Notes under the pieces: generated by a model | Databases searched by the model: none | What the model saw: the letters and a program-made list of their open reading frames with translations, nothing else | What the model was told of the DNA's origin: nothing | Origin: Symbiodinium microadriaticum | Lineage: Eukaryota > Sar > Dinophyceae > Suessiales > Symbiodiniaceae | NCBI GenBank assembly: GCA_001939145.1 | Contig: LSRX01000416.1 | Span: 474,174-538,173 of the forward strand | DNA: 64,000 nt | Direction: 5' to 3' | Shown here: piece after piece, positions 43,081 to 52,319 of the stretch | Layout of the letters: every line of letters starts with the position of its first letter | Numbering within the stretch: the stretch's first letter is position 1 | Translations under genes and position numbers: made by a program

Positions 43081-43127
43081 GCCAACTTTGCCCCCGAACG
43101 GCAGAGGGAGCCAGGGCTGTGAAGGCG
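43081..43127 (+). CDS. Putative exon: CCP-like piece, relative of 59.9 kb
   Basis: AG (43079-43080) followed by G, then RPTLPPNGRGSQGCEG. The RPTLPxNG + C-x-G motif also occurs at about 59925, with DNA similarity. L-P-x-N-G-x(4)-C is common near the first Cys of sushi modules. A GC or GT donor is possible at about 43125. C-type words lie upstream and G-type sequence (43140-43170) downstream. Confidence 0.4.
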
Positions 43128-43199
43128 TTTCGTGGAGTTTTGGGTAGGGTTTACGGTTTTGGGGTTCAGGGTCTATTTGAGTCTATTGGGCTTTGTGGG

Positions 43200-44080
43200 G
43201 TTCCCTTAAGGGATCTCTACGGGGCTTAGGGTTTGGGGGTGCAGGATGTCGTTCAGGGCTCTTTGGGGGCTTTTTTAGGGCTCTCTAGGGAGGGCGTGCG
43301 CGTGCTGGTGGAAAGGGGCTTACTTCTTGCTGAGCAACAGGGCTGTTAGGGTTGTCAATCAGGGTGTTTTCTGGTACTTTTTCCTACGGTTGAAACGGAT
43401 TTGTAGGGTTCTACAGAGACTGGTGTCTGGGTTGTAGGGCTACGGCTTCAGAGCCCGAGTTTTAGGCCTGGGGGTCTGTGCAGGAACACTTGGAAAACTA
43501 GCTCCAGGGCATGTATGGGGGCCAGGGTTCAGGGCTTAGTTTTTGGGGTGTAGGTTAACAGACCCTCAAGGAAGGAAGAAAAGGAAGCCGAAACTCTTAC
43601 CAAGATTGTTTCCTCAGGGTCCCGTCTCATAGCTATACTATAGTACAACGCCCAAAAGCCCAATTCCAATATGTTTGAAATCCTATGTTTATCAGACCAA
43701 GGTGTTGATCTGCAACCTGCCTAGAAAATGTGCTATTGTTGGAAAAAGAGAAGCACCACAGGATTCTGCGTTGTTCTTGGCACTGGCATACAGCCCCAAG
43801 GAACTGCTACGTAGAGGGTAAGGCTTTTACTGCATTTCCATGGAGTTTAGGCTTTGGGACCAGGTGTTCTGGGTTATTGCCTTTCGTTTGTGGGTTGGGT
43901 CTAGGTGTCTCCCTCCCATAACTCCTCTTTTACTGCTGCTGTTTGCACCCAGCAAGCTTGAGCTTCATCAACGGCTCTGTAAAGGTCTCAAAGAGTTTCG
44001 GGGTTGCCCGTTTAAGCTGCTAACTGCTGGTTTGGGCCTTATGCCTCTAGGGCGTGGATTCCCCTACACCCTAAACCCAG
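43200..44080. other. No gene recognised
   Basis: Unique sequence. + frames at 43730-44112 show no domain. A possible family C half is at about 43611-43665. Confidence 0.3.
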
Positions 44081-44085
44081 AATCC

Positions 44086-44201
44086 CTACCCAAAGACTCC
44101 AAAACCCCTTAATCACGGAAATGTACCTTAATTTTTTTAGGGTTCCTAATATAGTTTAAGGTATATTCCTTAAATTACGGGGTTTTGGAGTCTCCGGGTA
44201 G
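44086..44201. mobile_element. Palindromic element family B, copy 2
   Basis: CTACCCAAAGACTCCAAAAC at the left end and GGGGTTTTGGAGTCTCCGGG at the right end, with AGGGTTCCTAATATAGTTTA in the centre. Confidence 0.85.
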
Positions 44202-44337
44202 AGCCCTCTACTAACGCTTGAACCTCGAGCCTCCATGGGCCCTAGAAATACCTGTAGCCGACAGGCTCCTCATATGGAACAAGGTCCCAAACGACCGTCC
44301 TTATTATGGTTTTGGGACCCGGATGCCATACTGGTAA

Positions 44338-44372
44338 TATGTATATATATATACATACATACATATTTGTAC

Positions 44373-44406
<34 letters not shown>

Positions 44407-44412
44407 ATGTAT
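44338..44412. repeat. TATA/TGTA microsatellite
   Basis: (TA)n, CATA, (AT)n and GTAT units. Forms a self-complementary block. Confidence 0.95.
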
Positions 44413-44550
44413 ATGGAGCGAGCCTCTGAGTAAGCCACAATTCCTCATTCAACACGAGGGCTGGAAGTTGAAACAGGTTGGGTTTCTTTATGAAGGATGT
44501 TTCAGCTTCCAGAAGGTGAAAGCTTGGGACAATTCGGTTTAGAGTTTAGG

Positions 44551-44573
44551 GGTTTAGGGTTAAACCCTAAACC
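44551..44573. repeat. Head-to-head telomere-like palindrome
   Basis: GGTTTAGGGTT (44551-44561), one A, AACCCTAAACC (44563-44573). An exact switch from G-type to C-type repeats, which continue outward for a few units each way. Confidence 0.95.
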
Positions 44574-44837
44574 CTAAACCGCAACAGTTTAGGGTTTATG
44601 AACTGACGTGTCTTGACGTCGGACATTGATTATGTGCAACAGGCTCTAAGCATGGGTGCCTATGCTCGAAGTCTCTTATCCTCCACGCTGTCGCTGCACC
44701 CTGCACTGCAAAACCCTGCGAACACTTCCGGTCTGCGTTCGAAAGTCCTGCGCTCTACTAGCTGTCGACTGGAAGAACCAAAGGCCTGGTGACCTGGTGA
44801 CCTACTACCACAACGAATCTTCATGCATATTGCTGCA

Positions 44838-44935
44838 TAATTCCCTTAATTTTTAGGGGGATTCTTTGTTACATAGATTTAATCTTATAATATACCCCCA
44901 AACCTTATTCTAATTACCAGGGCGCCTATTTTACA
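44838..44935. mobile_element. Family C, copy 3 (diverged)
   Basis: Retains ATATACCCCCAAACCTTATTC and CCAGGGCGCCTA at the right side. The left end is degraded. Confidence 0.45.
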
Positions 44936-44943
44936 TTCAGAAG

Positions 44944-45003
44944 GTGTTCCAAGCGGAGGAGTCTGCCGGCTGCTATGCCTGGCACTCGGGTGGGGTGCTT
45001 TGC
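44944..45003 (+). CDS. Putative exon: CCP-like piece
   Basis: AG (44942-44943) followed by G, then CSKRRSLPAAMPGTRVGCFA. C-x(5)-L-x(4)-P-G-T-x-V-x-C resembles the first strands of a sushi module (PGT-x-V-x-C). Donor GC^GTTAGGG at 45004 would again place TTAGGG at the intron start. Upstream is a family C remnant rather than a C-type tract. Confidence 0.35.
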
Positions 45004-45149
45004 GTTAGGGTTTAGGGTTTAGGGCTTTTACACCTTACACGGGGGTAAGGCTTAAGGGCCTTCCAGCCGTGGCAGGGTAGCATGGGGACCTTAACAACTG
45101 GAACTCCCTTTCAAGAAGCCCGGGGTCCACTCCTACAAGGAGATTAGGG

Positions 45150-45430
45150 TTTTGGGCAGTTTAGGGTTTAGGGTTTAGGGTTCAGGTTTCAGGGCTTAGG
45201 GTTCAGGGTTCAGGTTTTAGGGTTTAGGTTTCAGGGCTTAGGGTTTAGGGTTTCAGGGTTTAGGGCTTAGGGTTCAGGGCTTAGGGTTCAGGGTTTCAGG
45301 GTTTTAGGGTTCAGGTTTTAGGGTTCAGGGTTTAGGGTTCCGGGTTTAGGGTTCAGGGTTTAGGGCTTAGGGTTTAGGTTTCAGGATTCAAGGTTTAGGG
45401 TTCCGGGTTCAGGGTTTCAGGGTTTAGGGA
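45150..45430 (+). repeat. Longest G-type tract (about 280 bp)
   Basis: Around 40 TTTAGGG, TTCAGGG and CTTAGGG units. Confidence 0.95.
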
Positions 45431-45431
45431 G

Positions 45432-45512
45432 ATGCTCAACGGTGCCAAGTGTGTTCGGAGCTTTCAGAAGTCCAAGGGCTACGAGGCCGGTGGCTCCTTG
45501 GTCCGCCACGGT
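45432..45512 (+). CDS. Putative exon: CCP-like piece in reversed tract context
   Basis: AG (45430-45431), then MLNGAKCVRSFQKSKGYEAG. L-x-N-G-x-x-C ... K-G-Y-E-A-G-G-S is sushi-like. Unlike most islands, it has a G-type tract upstream and a C-type tract downstream (45555-45775). The minus strand was also read but gave no Cys pattern. The context may mark an inversion or an exon whose introns differ. Confidence 0.35.
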
Positions 45513-45554
45513 CAGAGACATGCCGGAACCCCGAGTTCAGCCACAGGGATAGCC

Positions 45555-45775
45555 CTAAAAGACCCTAAACCCATAAAGCCCTAAATCCTAAACCCCTCAA
45601 CCCTAAACCCCTAAACCCTAAACCCCTAAACCCTAAAACCCATAAACCCATAAAGCCCTAAACCCCTTAAACCCCTAAACCCCTAAACCCCTAAACCCTA
45701 AACCCTGAACCCCTAAACCCTAAAACCCTAAAACCCTAAGCCCTAAACCCCTAAACCCTAAAGACTCCAAACTAA
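45555..45775 (-). repeat. Long C-type tract (about 220 bp)
   Basis: CCCTAAA and CCCCTAAA units. With 45150-45430 it forms a very large inverted pair around the island at 45432. Confidence 0.95.
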
Positions 45776-46199
45776 AGCCTTAAATTCGCAACTGCAACTC
45801 TCAACCCCCGGCCTCTCCAGGTTGTGAGCCCCTTGAGCCCTAAACCCAAAAGGCCCCAGACGGTTTAGGGACCCAGGGATCTAGGGTTTAGGGATTTAGG
45901 GTTTAGGGTTTAGGGATTAGGGTTTAGGGACTTAGGGATTTGGGGTTTAGGGTTTAGGGCCTCCCCCCCCGGCATTTGAAGCCTATGAAACTCTTTAGGG
46001 TTTGGGATTCAAGGTCAAACCCATGACTTGCTTCTCAACCCTGACACCCAACAGCACCAGGAAATAGATCCGAAGCCTTATACATCTTACAAACCTACTT
46101 ATCACAAAGCCCTATAGCTTTCAAAAAAAGAGGTAGATCATGAACCCAAAAAAAGGAAAACCTTACAAGCCGATTCAAAAACCCCCTGCGCAAGCTCTG

Positions 46200-46540
46200 C
46201 AGTCAACCTGCACTCTAAACCCAATCCCTAAGCCCGAAGCCCTAAACCCTTAACCCTTAACCCTAAACCCAAACCCTTAACCCTGAGCCCTCATCGGTTT
46301 TAGGGCTGCAAGCTTAGGCTTCAGAATCCTTCACCCTGACTTTTCCACTTTTCCCTGAGCCCCTGAGCCCTGAACCCTGGACCCCTAAACTTCCTTAGCT
46401 CTGCACCCTGAACCTACCTTGAACCCTAAACCCAAAACCCTAAACCTTAGACCCTAAACCCTCAACCCTAGACTCTGAACCCTGAGCCTTAAACCCTAAA
46501 CCCTGAACCCTAAACCCTAAACCCTGAACCCTGAACCCCA
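46200..46540 (-). repeat. Long C-type tract (about 340 bp)
   Basis: CCCTAAA, CCCTGAA, CCCTGAGC and CTTAACC variants, ending at the exon acceptor at 46550. Confidence 0.9.
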
Positions 46541-46550
46541 TTCTTTCGAG

Positions 46551-46609
46551 GCAAGGAGGGCTTCGCACCCAGGGCGGCCTTCCACTGCCTCCGGGGCACC
46601 TTCCTCGAA
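46551..46609 (+). CDS. Putative exon: CCP-like piece
   Basis: After TTCGAG (AG 46549-46550) followed by G, the frame reads KEGFAPRAAFHCLRGTFLEA. E-G-F-x(3)-A-x-F-x-C-x-x-G-x-x-L-E fits the middle of a sushi module. GAA^GC is a possible GC donor at 46610. A C-type tract lies directly upstream, and G-rich sequence (46635-46830) downstream. Confidence 0.4.
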
Positions 46610-46896
46610 GCTCGGCTGTTCAGAGCTCTTGCGGGGGCTTTTTGTTTGGTGGCTGTCTGGGGGGGCGGGGGCTTTTGGGGTTAGGTGTTGAGGGGTTTGG
46701 GGTTAGGGGGTTAGGGGTTTTGGCTTTTGGGGTTAGGGGTTTAGGGCAGTTTCAGGGTATATAGGGGTTTAGGGCAGGTTTAGGGTTTGTAGGGGTTTAG
46801 GGCGTTTAGGGCAGTTTTAGGATTAAAGCGTGCGTATTGGTCTTTGAAAGATGCGGTTCCTACAAGGTCCCACTATCTGGGTTACATGACTGTGAT

Positions 46897-47001
46897 ATGG
46901 GTAGGTCTCTAAATTAGGGTCCCTTTTTGGGTCCCCAATATAGAACGGCACCCTTATAAAAAGGATCCCAAAAGGGACCCTGCTTTAGCGAACTACTCAT
47001 A
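46897..47001. mobile_element. Palindromic element family F, copy 4
   Basis: TGGGTAGGTCTCTAAATTAG at the left end and AGCGAACTACTCATA at the right end. The core is CCCAATATAGAACGGCACCC. Confidence 0.75.
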
Positions 47002-47009
47002 CAGGATTT

Positions 47010-48290
47010 GAAAGCAATGACTCGATGAGACGAGGCGGCCGAGGGCTTCGGATTTTCATGCCTAGGGTTAGCGGTTTGGGGGTTTAGCTACACTTTGCTG
47101 GGGGTGTGGGGATTTTTGGGGTTTCGGGTTTAAGGGGCATGGGCCCAGTCCTTCAGGTATGATCCCCTTCTGGTCCCTTTTTCGTTATGCTATATCATGC
47201 ACCAAACCCTGCTTCTAATCAAGAAGGCCCCAACAGACCTCATCCGGGAAGTGCTTTAAATGCGACTGTCAAGGTCTCAGGTCCGATCTATTTTGATCAC
47301 GTGCATATAGGCTCCTTGGAGACTCGGGCACCGCACATGGAAGGTTTAGTCCATGCCACCAGCTACGTCGCTGGAACTGAAAACCTCAAAGTCCGAAAAC
47401 ACTCAAATCCCCGAAGCCACAATCCCTAAACTCGAAACCCCAAGCCCTGAAGCCCTAGACCCGTTCTCCCTAAACCTTAAGGCGTTGGACCCTAGAATAC
47501 AGGCCCTAAATGATTGGAACAGGGTTCCTTTACGGGCTTGCTTTAGGGCCCCATATCAGGTTTCAGGGTTTGGCTATAACGTAGGGTCTTCATAGCTCAG
47601 TCTGACTGGAGACTTTGTGCTTTGAGTCATGGCAAGTTCTTCTCAGTCGTACCGACTGCATCCGTTTATGTCATCAGTCTTCTGTGCTCAGTGGCTGAAA
47701 GATGTGCAAGAGCCGGAGACAGGTAGGGTCCGGTTGAGCAACTCTGGAATGGCAGCGACACCCCGAAGAGGCGGATTCAACAGTACCGGTCACTCAGTCT
47801 ACTCCAGCTCCGTGTCAGGGTCGAGAGCAGGACCTGAAGTAATGATCCTAGGTACTTGTTATTCTAGGTATGTTTATGGGACATGTTAGACTTTTCCCTT
47901 ATTGGGCTTGAGAGGAAGTTATTTACGAATATTTTTTAAGGGGCTTTAAAGGGGGCAACCTAGTATTCACCAGAGACTTAAAACCAAAGCCTATTTGCTG
48001 AGTTCCCTTACCCAGAAACAATGTTCACACACTTCGACTGTCAATAAAATGAACGGGTAGGAATAGTTACTGATAGGATCCGTTAAAGTTTATAGCCGAT
48101 ATCTCGTTTTAGTATGATGAACGAACACACACACACACACAAACCCCAAAACCCAAATTGGGTGATCTAAACGAATTAAACGCTCAACCTTAAACCCTTA
48201 CAGTCCCCCGCCTGAACCCGATTCATTTTGTTTCAGGCGTTTTTTGTTTTTTCCCCAAACAGCGAAGTATTGGGGTTCTCAATTTATGCA
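47010..48290. other. No gene clearly recognised; one weak exon candidate
   Basis: At 47225-47342 a + frame reads ALNATVKVSGPIYFDHVHIG before AAG^GTTTAG. At 47629-47889 another open stretch has no motif. A (CA)n stretch is at 48122-48142. Telomere-like sequence becomes rare after 47.1 kb. Confidence 0.25.
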
Positions 48291-48302
48291 AAGAAAAGGA
48301 TA

Positions 48303-49540
48303 GTGTGACGCGCCTCACCGGGGACTAGCCGGATTTGTCTCCCGTCATAATCTCAATTTAACCTGTTGTCTCTGCTCTGTCTGAGTCTGGGAGCCGGATG
48401 CTGTGACACGCCTCGCCGGGGACTAGCCGGATTTGTCTCCCTTCATAATCTCAATTTAAACTGTTGTCTCCGCTGTTGTCTCCGCTCTGTCTGAGTCTGG
48501 GAGCCGGATGCTGTGACACGCCTCGCCGGGGACTAGCCGGATTTGTCTCCCTTCATAATCTCAATTTAAACTGTTGTCTCCGCTGTTGTCTCCGCTCTGT
48601 CTGAGTCTGGGAGCCGGATGCTGTGACACGCCTCGCCGGGGACTAGCCGGATTTGTCTCCCTTCATAATCTCAATTTAAACTGTTGTCTCCGCTGTTGTC
48701 TCCGCTCTGTCTGAGTCTGGGAGCCGGATGCTGTGACACGCCTCGCCGGGGACTAGCCGGATTTGTCTCCCTTCATAATCTCAATTTAAACTGTTGTCTC
48801 CGCTGTTGTCTCCGCTCTGTCTGAGTCTGGGAGCCGGATGCTGTGACACGCCTCGCCGGGGACTAGCCGGATTTGTCTCCCTTCATAATCTCAATTTAAA
48901 CTGTTGTCTCCGCTGTTGTCTCCGCTCTGTCTGAGTCTGGGAGCCGGATGCTGTGACGCGCCTCGCCGGGGACTAGGCGGATTTGTCTCCCTTCATAATC
49001 TCAATTTAAACTGTTGTCTCCGCTGTTGTCTCCGCTCTGTCTGAGTCTGGGAGCCAGATGCTGTGACACTCCTCGCCGGGGACTAGGCGGATTTGTCTCC
49101 CTTCATAAACTCAATGTAAACTGTTGTCTCCGATGTTGTCTCCGCTCTGTCTGAGTGAGGGAGCCAGATGCTGTGACACGCCTCGCCGGGGACTAGCCGG
49201 ATTTGTCTCCCGTCATAATCTCAATTTAACCTGTTGTCTCTGCCCTGTCTGAGTCTGGGAGCCGGATGCTGTGACGCGCCTCGCCGGGGACTAGGCGGAT
49301 TTGTCTCCCTTCATAATCTCAATTTAACTTGTTGTCTCTGCTGTGTCTGAGTCTGGGAGCCGGACGCTGTGACACGCCTCGCCGGGGACTGGCCGGATTT
49401 GTCTCCCGTCATAATCTCAATTTAAACTAAACTGTTGTCTCCGCTGTTGTCTCCGTTCTGTCTGAGTCCGGGAGCCGGGTACTGTGACGCGCCTCGCCGG
49501 GGAGAGCCGGATTTGCATGTTTCCCTTCATAATCTCATTT
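48303..49540 (+). repeat. Satellite of 98-bp and 110-bp units
   Basis: About 11.5 tandem units. The CTGTGACACGCCTCGCCGGG word starts at 48303, 48401, 48511, 48621, 48731, 48841, 48951, 49061, 49171, 49269, 49367 and 49482. Central units are 110 bp and almost identical; units at both edges are 98 bp. The 12-bp difference is one extra GTTGTCTCCGCT. The last unit (115 bp) is more divergent. GGGAG and CTCCC in each unit can pair around a CCGG-containing segment. No telomere-like repeats inside. No open frame persists across units, since neither length is a multiple of 3. Confidence 0.97.
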
Positions 49541-50320
49541 TATACTGTTGTTCGTTATCTGCTCTTGTCTCCATGTTTTTTTTTTCTGCTGTTTGATCCT
49601 GGGACGGGACTATGTGATGGGATTCGGAAGGTCTCTCACGATTGACTTGTCTTTATCTCGTCTCGTGTTTCTTGCATGGTGTCTGAATCTAAGAGATAAA
49701 GGCGGTGAAGTGGCCTTCGGGGTGGGACGGTGGAAACCCCACGCGCGGAGAACTTGCTGGCACACCCTACGTCCTTTGAAAGCGAAAGCTTGATTCCAGG
49801 CCCTAAACCCCTAAGCCTGAACCTTAACCTTAAACCCTAAACTGTTGCCTCCGTCCTGTACAAAGTGTTGTCGCTTCGAGTTTGCTGTCCTGTTCGAAAT
49901 TCGCGCAACATCTTGATTGGTTTATTGCTGTTTGGGGTCTTCGCTGGTGTAATGTTTTGCTTTTGTTTGGCTTGAAGATCAGCTCAGGAGAGCCGCTGCG
50001 ACCTGGTCCGAGGCAGAATCAAGTGTTCGGTCGTTTTAGGGGTGGTTCCTTACTTTATAGCTCCGCTTATAACTATACATGAACCTCCAAGTAGAGGGTT
50101 TAGGCTGAAGGGTCCCTAAACCCTAAACTTTAAACCCCAAACCCTAAACTTTAAACCCTAAACCCTGAACCCTAAGGTGTTGACAGAGTCTTTTGGATGT
50201 GGCTTTGGGGCACTCTGCAGGGTTTCGCCTTTAGGGCAGACCCGCAGGCCCTTATCTTCAGGAGTATCGCCTGGTACCTTAATAGTATCCCTTTATAAAC
50301 CCTGATACCATCGCAGAGAC
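49541..50320. other. No gene recognised
   Basis: A + frame at 49548-49793 has no domain. A family G right half is at 50056-50091, and C-type words at 50105-50170. Confidence 0.3.
50056..50091. mobile_element. Family G, right half
   Basis: GCTTATAACTATACATGAACCTCCAAG matches the right arm at 27580-27689. The left arm is absent. Confidence 0.6.
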
Positions 50321-50325
50321 TACTT

Positions 50326-50925
50326 ATGACAGCCGCTTCCGAACAAAGCGAGCATGCGGAGATAAGAGGCTTCGGTATGTTGGAGTTTCAGATTCTGGAT
50401 CTGGGCCGTAACCCCTTCGGGCTTATAGTGTTCAGGATTTTAGAGGTGTTCTCGTTCTCAGCTCCCTCAATCCGAACTCCTAGGCCGATTTTGGGACTAG
50501 AACACCTACAGGGTTTAAGGGGTTTAGGGGTTTATGGGCGGAAGGTTGTCGGGTTGGGGCCTTATACGGTGCACAAGCTTGAAGAGGAGGCCGGCATGGA
50601 CAGCCCTGCAAAGATGGAAAGCCGTCCCGCATTTGCACGCTCCGAGGTACAAGCAAAGAAGAGGGAGCTGGCCTCCCTGATGAGACAGGCCCGGTCGGCC
50701 CAGTTGCCGAAGGAGATAAGGAAGATGCATCCTACCTTAGCACGAAGGTGGAGGAGGAAAAGGGCGAGGCCTATCGGCGCAAAAACGGCTGCCGAGGCTT
50801 TGCCGGGCTTAGACCTCAATGGTCCATGTGTGTCCCCCTTCCCCCAAGTTCCCCTCCCAAAGATACCCACGTCGCACAACCAGAAGGGTTCCGCACGCCC
50901 TGAAAAAACCCTCAACCCCCTATAG
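50326..50925 (+). CDS. Possible coding stretch: basic, helical protein piece
   Basis: The longest open frame in the window (199 codons). The first 75 codons cross G-type repeat words and look non-coding. The part from about 50571 (HKLEEEAG...) to 50820 is different: rich in Glu, Lys, Arg and Ala, with KKRELASLMRQARSAQLPKE and then RRWRRKRARP. It would be an amphipathic helix followed by a basic patch that could bind nucleic acid or be a localisation signal. No known domain is recognised. Exon limits are not visible, and the minus strand is also open over 117 codons, so the call is cautious. Confidence 0.3.
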   Translation: MTAASEQSEHAEIRGFGMLEFQILDLGRNPFGLIVFRILEVFSFSAPSIRTPRPILGLEHLQGLRGLGVYGRKVVGLGPYTVHKLEEEAGMDSPAKMESRPAFARSEVQAKKRELASLMRQARSAQLPKEIRKMHPTLARRWRRKRARPIGAKTAAEALPGLDLNGPCVSPFPQVPLPKIPTSHNQKGSARPEKTLNPL

Positions 50926-50930
50926 ATTGC

Positions 50931-51014
50931 CCTAATCTAAGGACTCATATTTTAAGGTTTTTGGGTCCAAATACCATACTATGCAAGGCTTTGGGGCTAT
51001 TTTGAGCCCTAGGG
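50931..51014. mobile_element. Palindromic element family J, copy 3
   Basis: CTAAGGACTCATATTTTAAG ... GGCTATTTTGAGCCCTAGGG. Confidence 0.55.
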
Positions 51015-51673
51015 TTAAATGCGCCCCCTTTTGGACGCATGTTTCTCTTCAGTAGCGACGCTGTGCTACCCATGAAATCCAGTTCTGGAGCAGGTCCCCA
51101 ACCCGAACCTCCGAACTCCAAACCCCAGAGGGTCTAAGTATCAAAACGAGTGGGGTGGTAGGTCTTACAATCCGTACTCTGAATGGGGTCTATAAAGGGT
51201 TTTGAGGGTTTAAGGGCCCGAATAGTGGGGTCTTCGGTCCTGCAATCCATATGCTGGGTGGTTTTTGGAACGGAAAACCCCTACCATGTGGATACGTGGA
51301 CCCTACATGAACCCTTAAACCCAAACCCCTAAATTACTAAACCCTAAACCCTAACCCTTAAACCCTATAAACCCTACCCTACACCCCAATTAGGGTGTGG
51401 CACAGCGGTTTCTGTCTGCGCCTCGTAGGCTTGAACTCCTACGCCGAAGATGAGTCCTTGACGCTGGCCTTGCTGCCTTGCCAGCATGTAGACAGGTTTA
51501 GCGTGCTCTGTAGGTTTTATGATGAAATTTTTGAGTTTAGGATCTTTGGGGAGGGTGGCCAGATTCCTCAATACATTTCTTTAGATGGTTCGAGAGAAAA
51601 GCGTTCCAACGGATTTGCATCCAGAAAGAGTGAGAGACTTAGTATATGCACATATGGCAATGTACGAATATAT

Positions 51674-51880
51674 CTAATGTGCCCCAAAGCATTCGGCGAA
51701 ACCTGTCTTCCGCCTCATTTCTGGGTTCCGCTTCAGCTTTGGAGAGTCGGCAACGATTCTGATTGGGACTACAAGGAGATCCACGGTTCTGATTGAGACT
51801 GGAGTAAAGAGCCAAACTTCGCCTTCAGAGTGGGAGATACATGTGAGGCTTGGCTTGGCAATAACAAACAGGGCCAGGAT
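51674..51880 (-). CDS. Possible downstream exon of the methyltransferase-like gene
   Basis: Minus-strand open frame of 68 codons ending in TAG, starting after a CAG. It begins ILALFVIAKPSLTC and contains GEVWLFTPVSIRTVDLLVVP. The region is duplicated on a small scale: a short AATCAGAA(T/C)CG word occurs twice near 51750-51795. In related dinoflagellate-type proteins I would expect a Pro-rich catalytic-like segment here, which is not seen. Linkage to the exons at 51973-52315 rests only on strand and proximity. Confidence 0.2.
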   Translation of the reverse strand: MLALFVIAKPSLTCISHSEGEVWLFTPVSIRTVDLLVVPIRIVADSPKLKRNPEMRRKTGFAECFGAH

Positions 51881-51972
51881 CTGAATCGAGGCTGTGAAAG
51901 CGAACGAGAGTTCTGATGGAGAGGNAAAACCTTGTTGATCATCGTGACTAATTTGAACAGGGAGCTTCTCAC

Positions 51973-52044
51973 CTTGCCACTCTCCAGCAAAACGTCATCA
52001 CTTGGATCGAGTACACGATCCATATTAGCAACCCGAAGACCGAC
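51973..52044 (-). CDS. Methyltransferase-like gene, exon 2
   Basis: 72 bp, 24 codons, reading VGLRVANMDRVLDPSDDVLL and ESGK. The acceptor is CAG^G at 52045 and the donor GGCAAG^GTGAGA at 51972. It joins exon 1 in frame (GAC + GTC). The joined segment gives a Gly-rich SAM-binding loop, then a beta strand and an acidic turn (N-M-D-R), the expected order for motifs I and II of class I methyltransferases. Reading through the donor for 14 more codons is also possible. An N lies just downstream at 51925. Confidence 0.5.
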
Positions 52045-52150
52045 CTGACTTCGAAATTCACCGTAGAGTCTGACGAGACAGTGCAACCAACAACGAGTCA
52101 GAACTTGTTCGTGCTTCTGAAGGGTTTCGTAAATCAGAACGCCCAGGGGC
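52045..52150 (-). other. 106-nt GC-AG intron
   Basis: On the minus strand it starts GCCCCTGGG at 52150 and ends AAGTCAG at 52045, with G as the first base of the next exon. Without removing it, the protein-like sequence shifts frame between the two exons. No GT donor would restore the frame at the same junction. GC donors and AG^G acceptors are known features of dinoflagellate introns. There are no telomere-like words inside, unlike the + strand introns inferred elsewhere. Confidence 0.5.
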
Positions 52151-52315
52151 GTCACGGCAGGCCTGGGTGAGGTGGCCGGCGCCAGAATACATCTCAAGAA
52201 CATCGAACGGACGGTTCACGCAATGTCTCGTCATGTAGTCGCTGTGTGACGTCCACGGGCACTTCTCGCGGATTATCTTTCGGAACCATCGCGGCAACCC
52301 CTCGAGAGACACCAT
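52151..52315 (-). CDS. Methyltransferase-like gene, exon 1
   Basis: 55 codons from an ATG at 52315. It begins MVSLEGLPRWFRKIIREK and holds RPFDVLEMYSGAGHLTQACR near its end. h-D-h-h-E-h-x-S-G-x-G-x-L-T is motif I of SAM-dependent methyltransferases, where the Gly-rich turn binds the cofactor. Similar D-V-L-E-x-(Y/F)-S-G-x-G-x-L-T proteins are, from memory, numerous in dinoflagellate genomes. GACATTGAG^GTGAGT upstream (about 52352) suggests a further 5' exon, so the ATG may not be the true start. Catalytic motifs were not found. Fragment or pseudogene is possible. Confidence 0.5.
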
Positions 52316-52319
52316 GGCG

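Noticed and set aside
48303-49540. 5S rRNA or other RNA gene cluster
   Set aside because: Unit length is near 110 bp, but no 5S internal promoter boxes or rRNA sequence was recognised, and unit length varies by an internal slippage.
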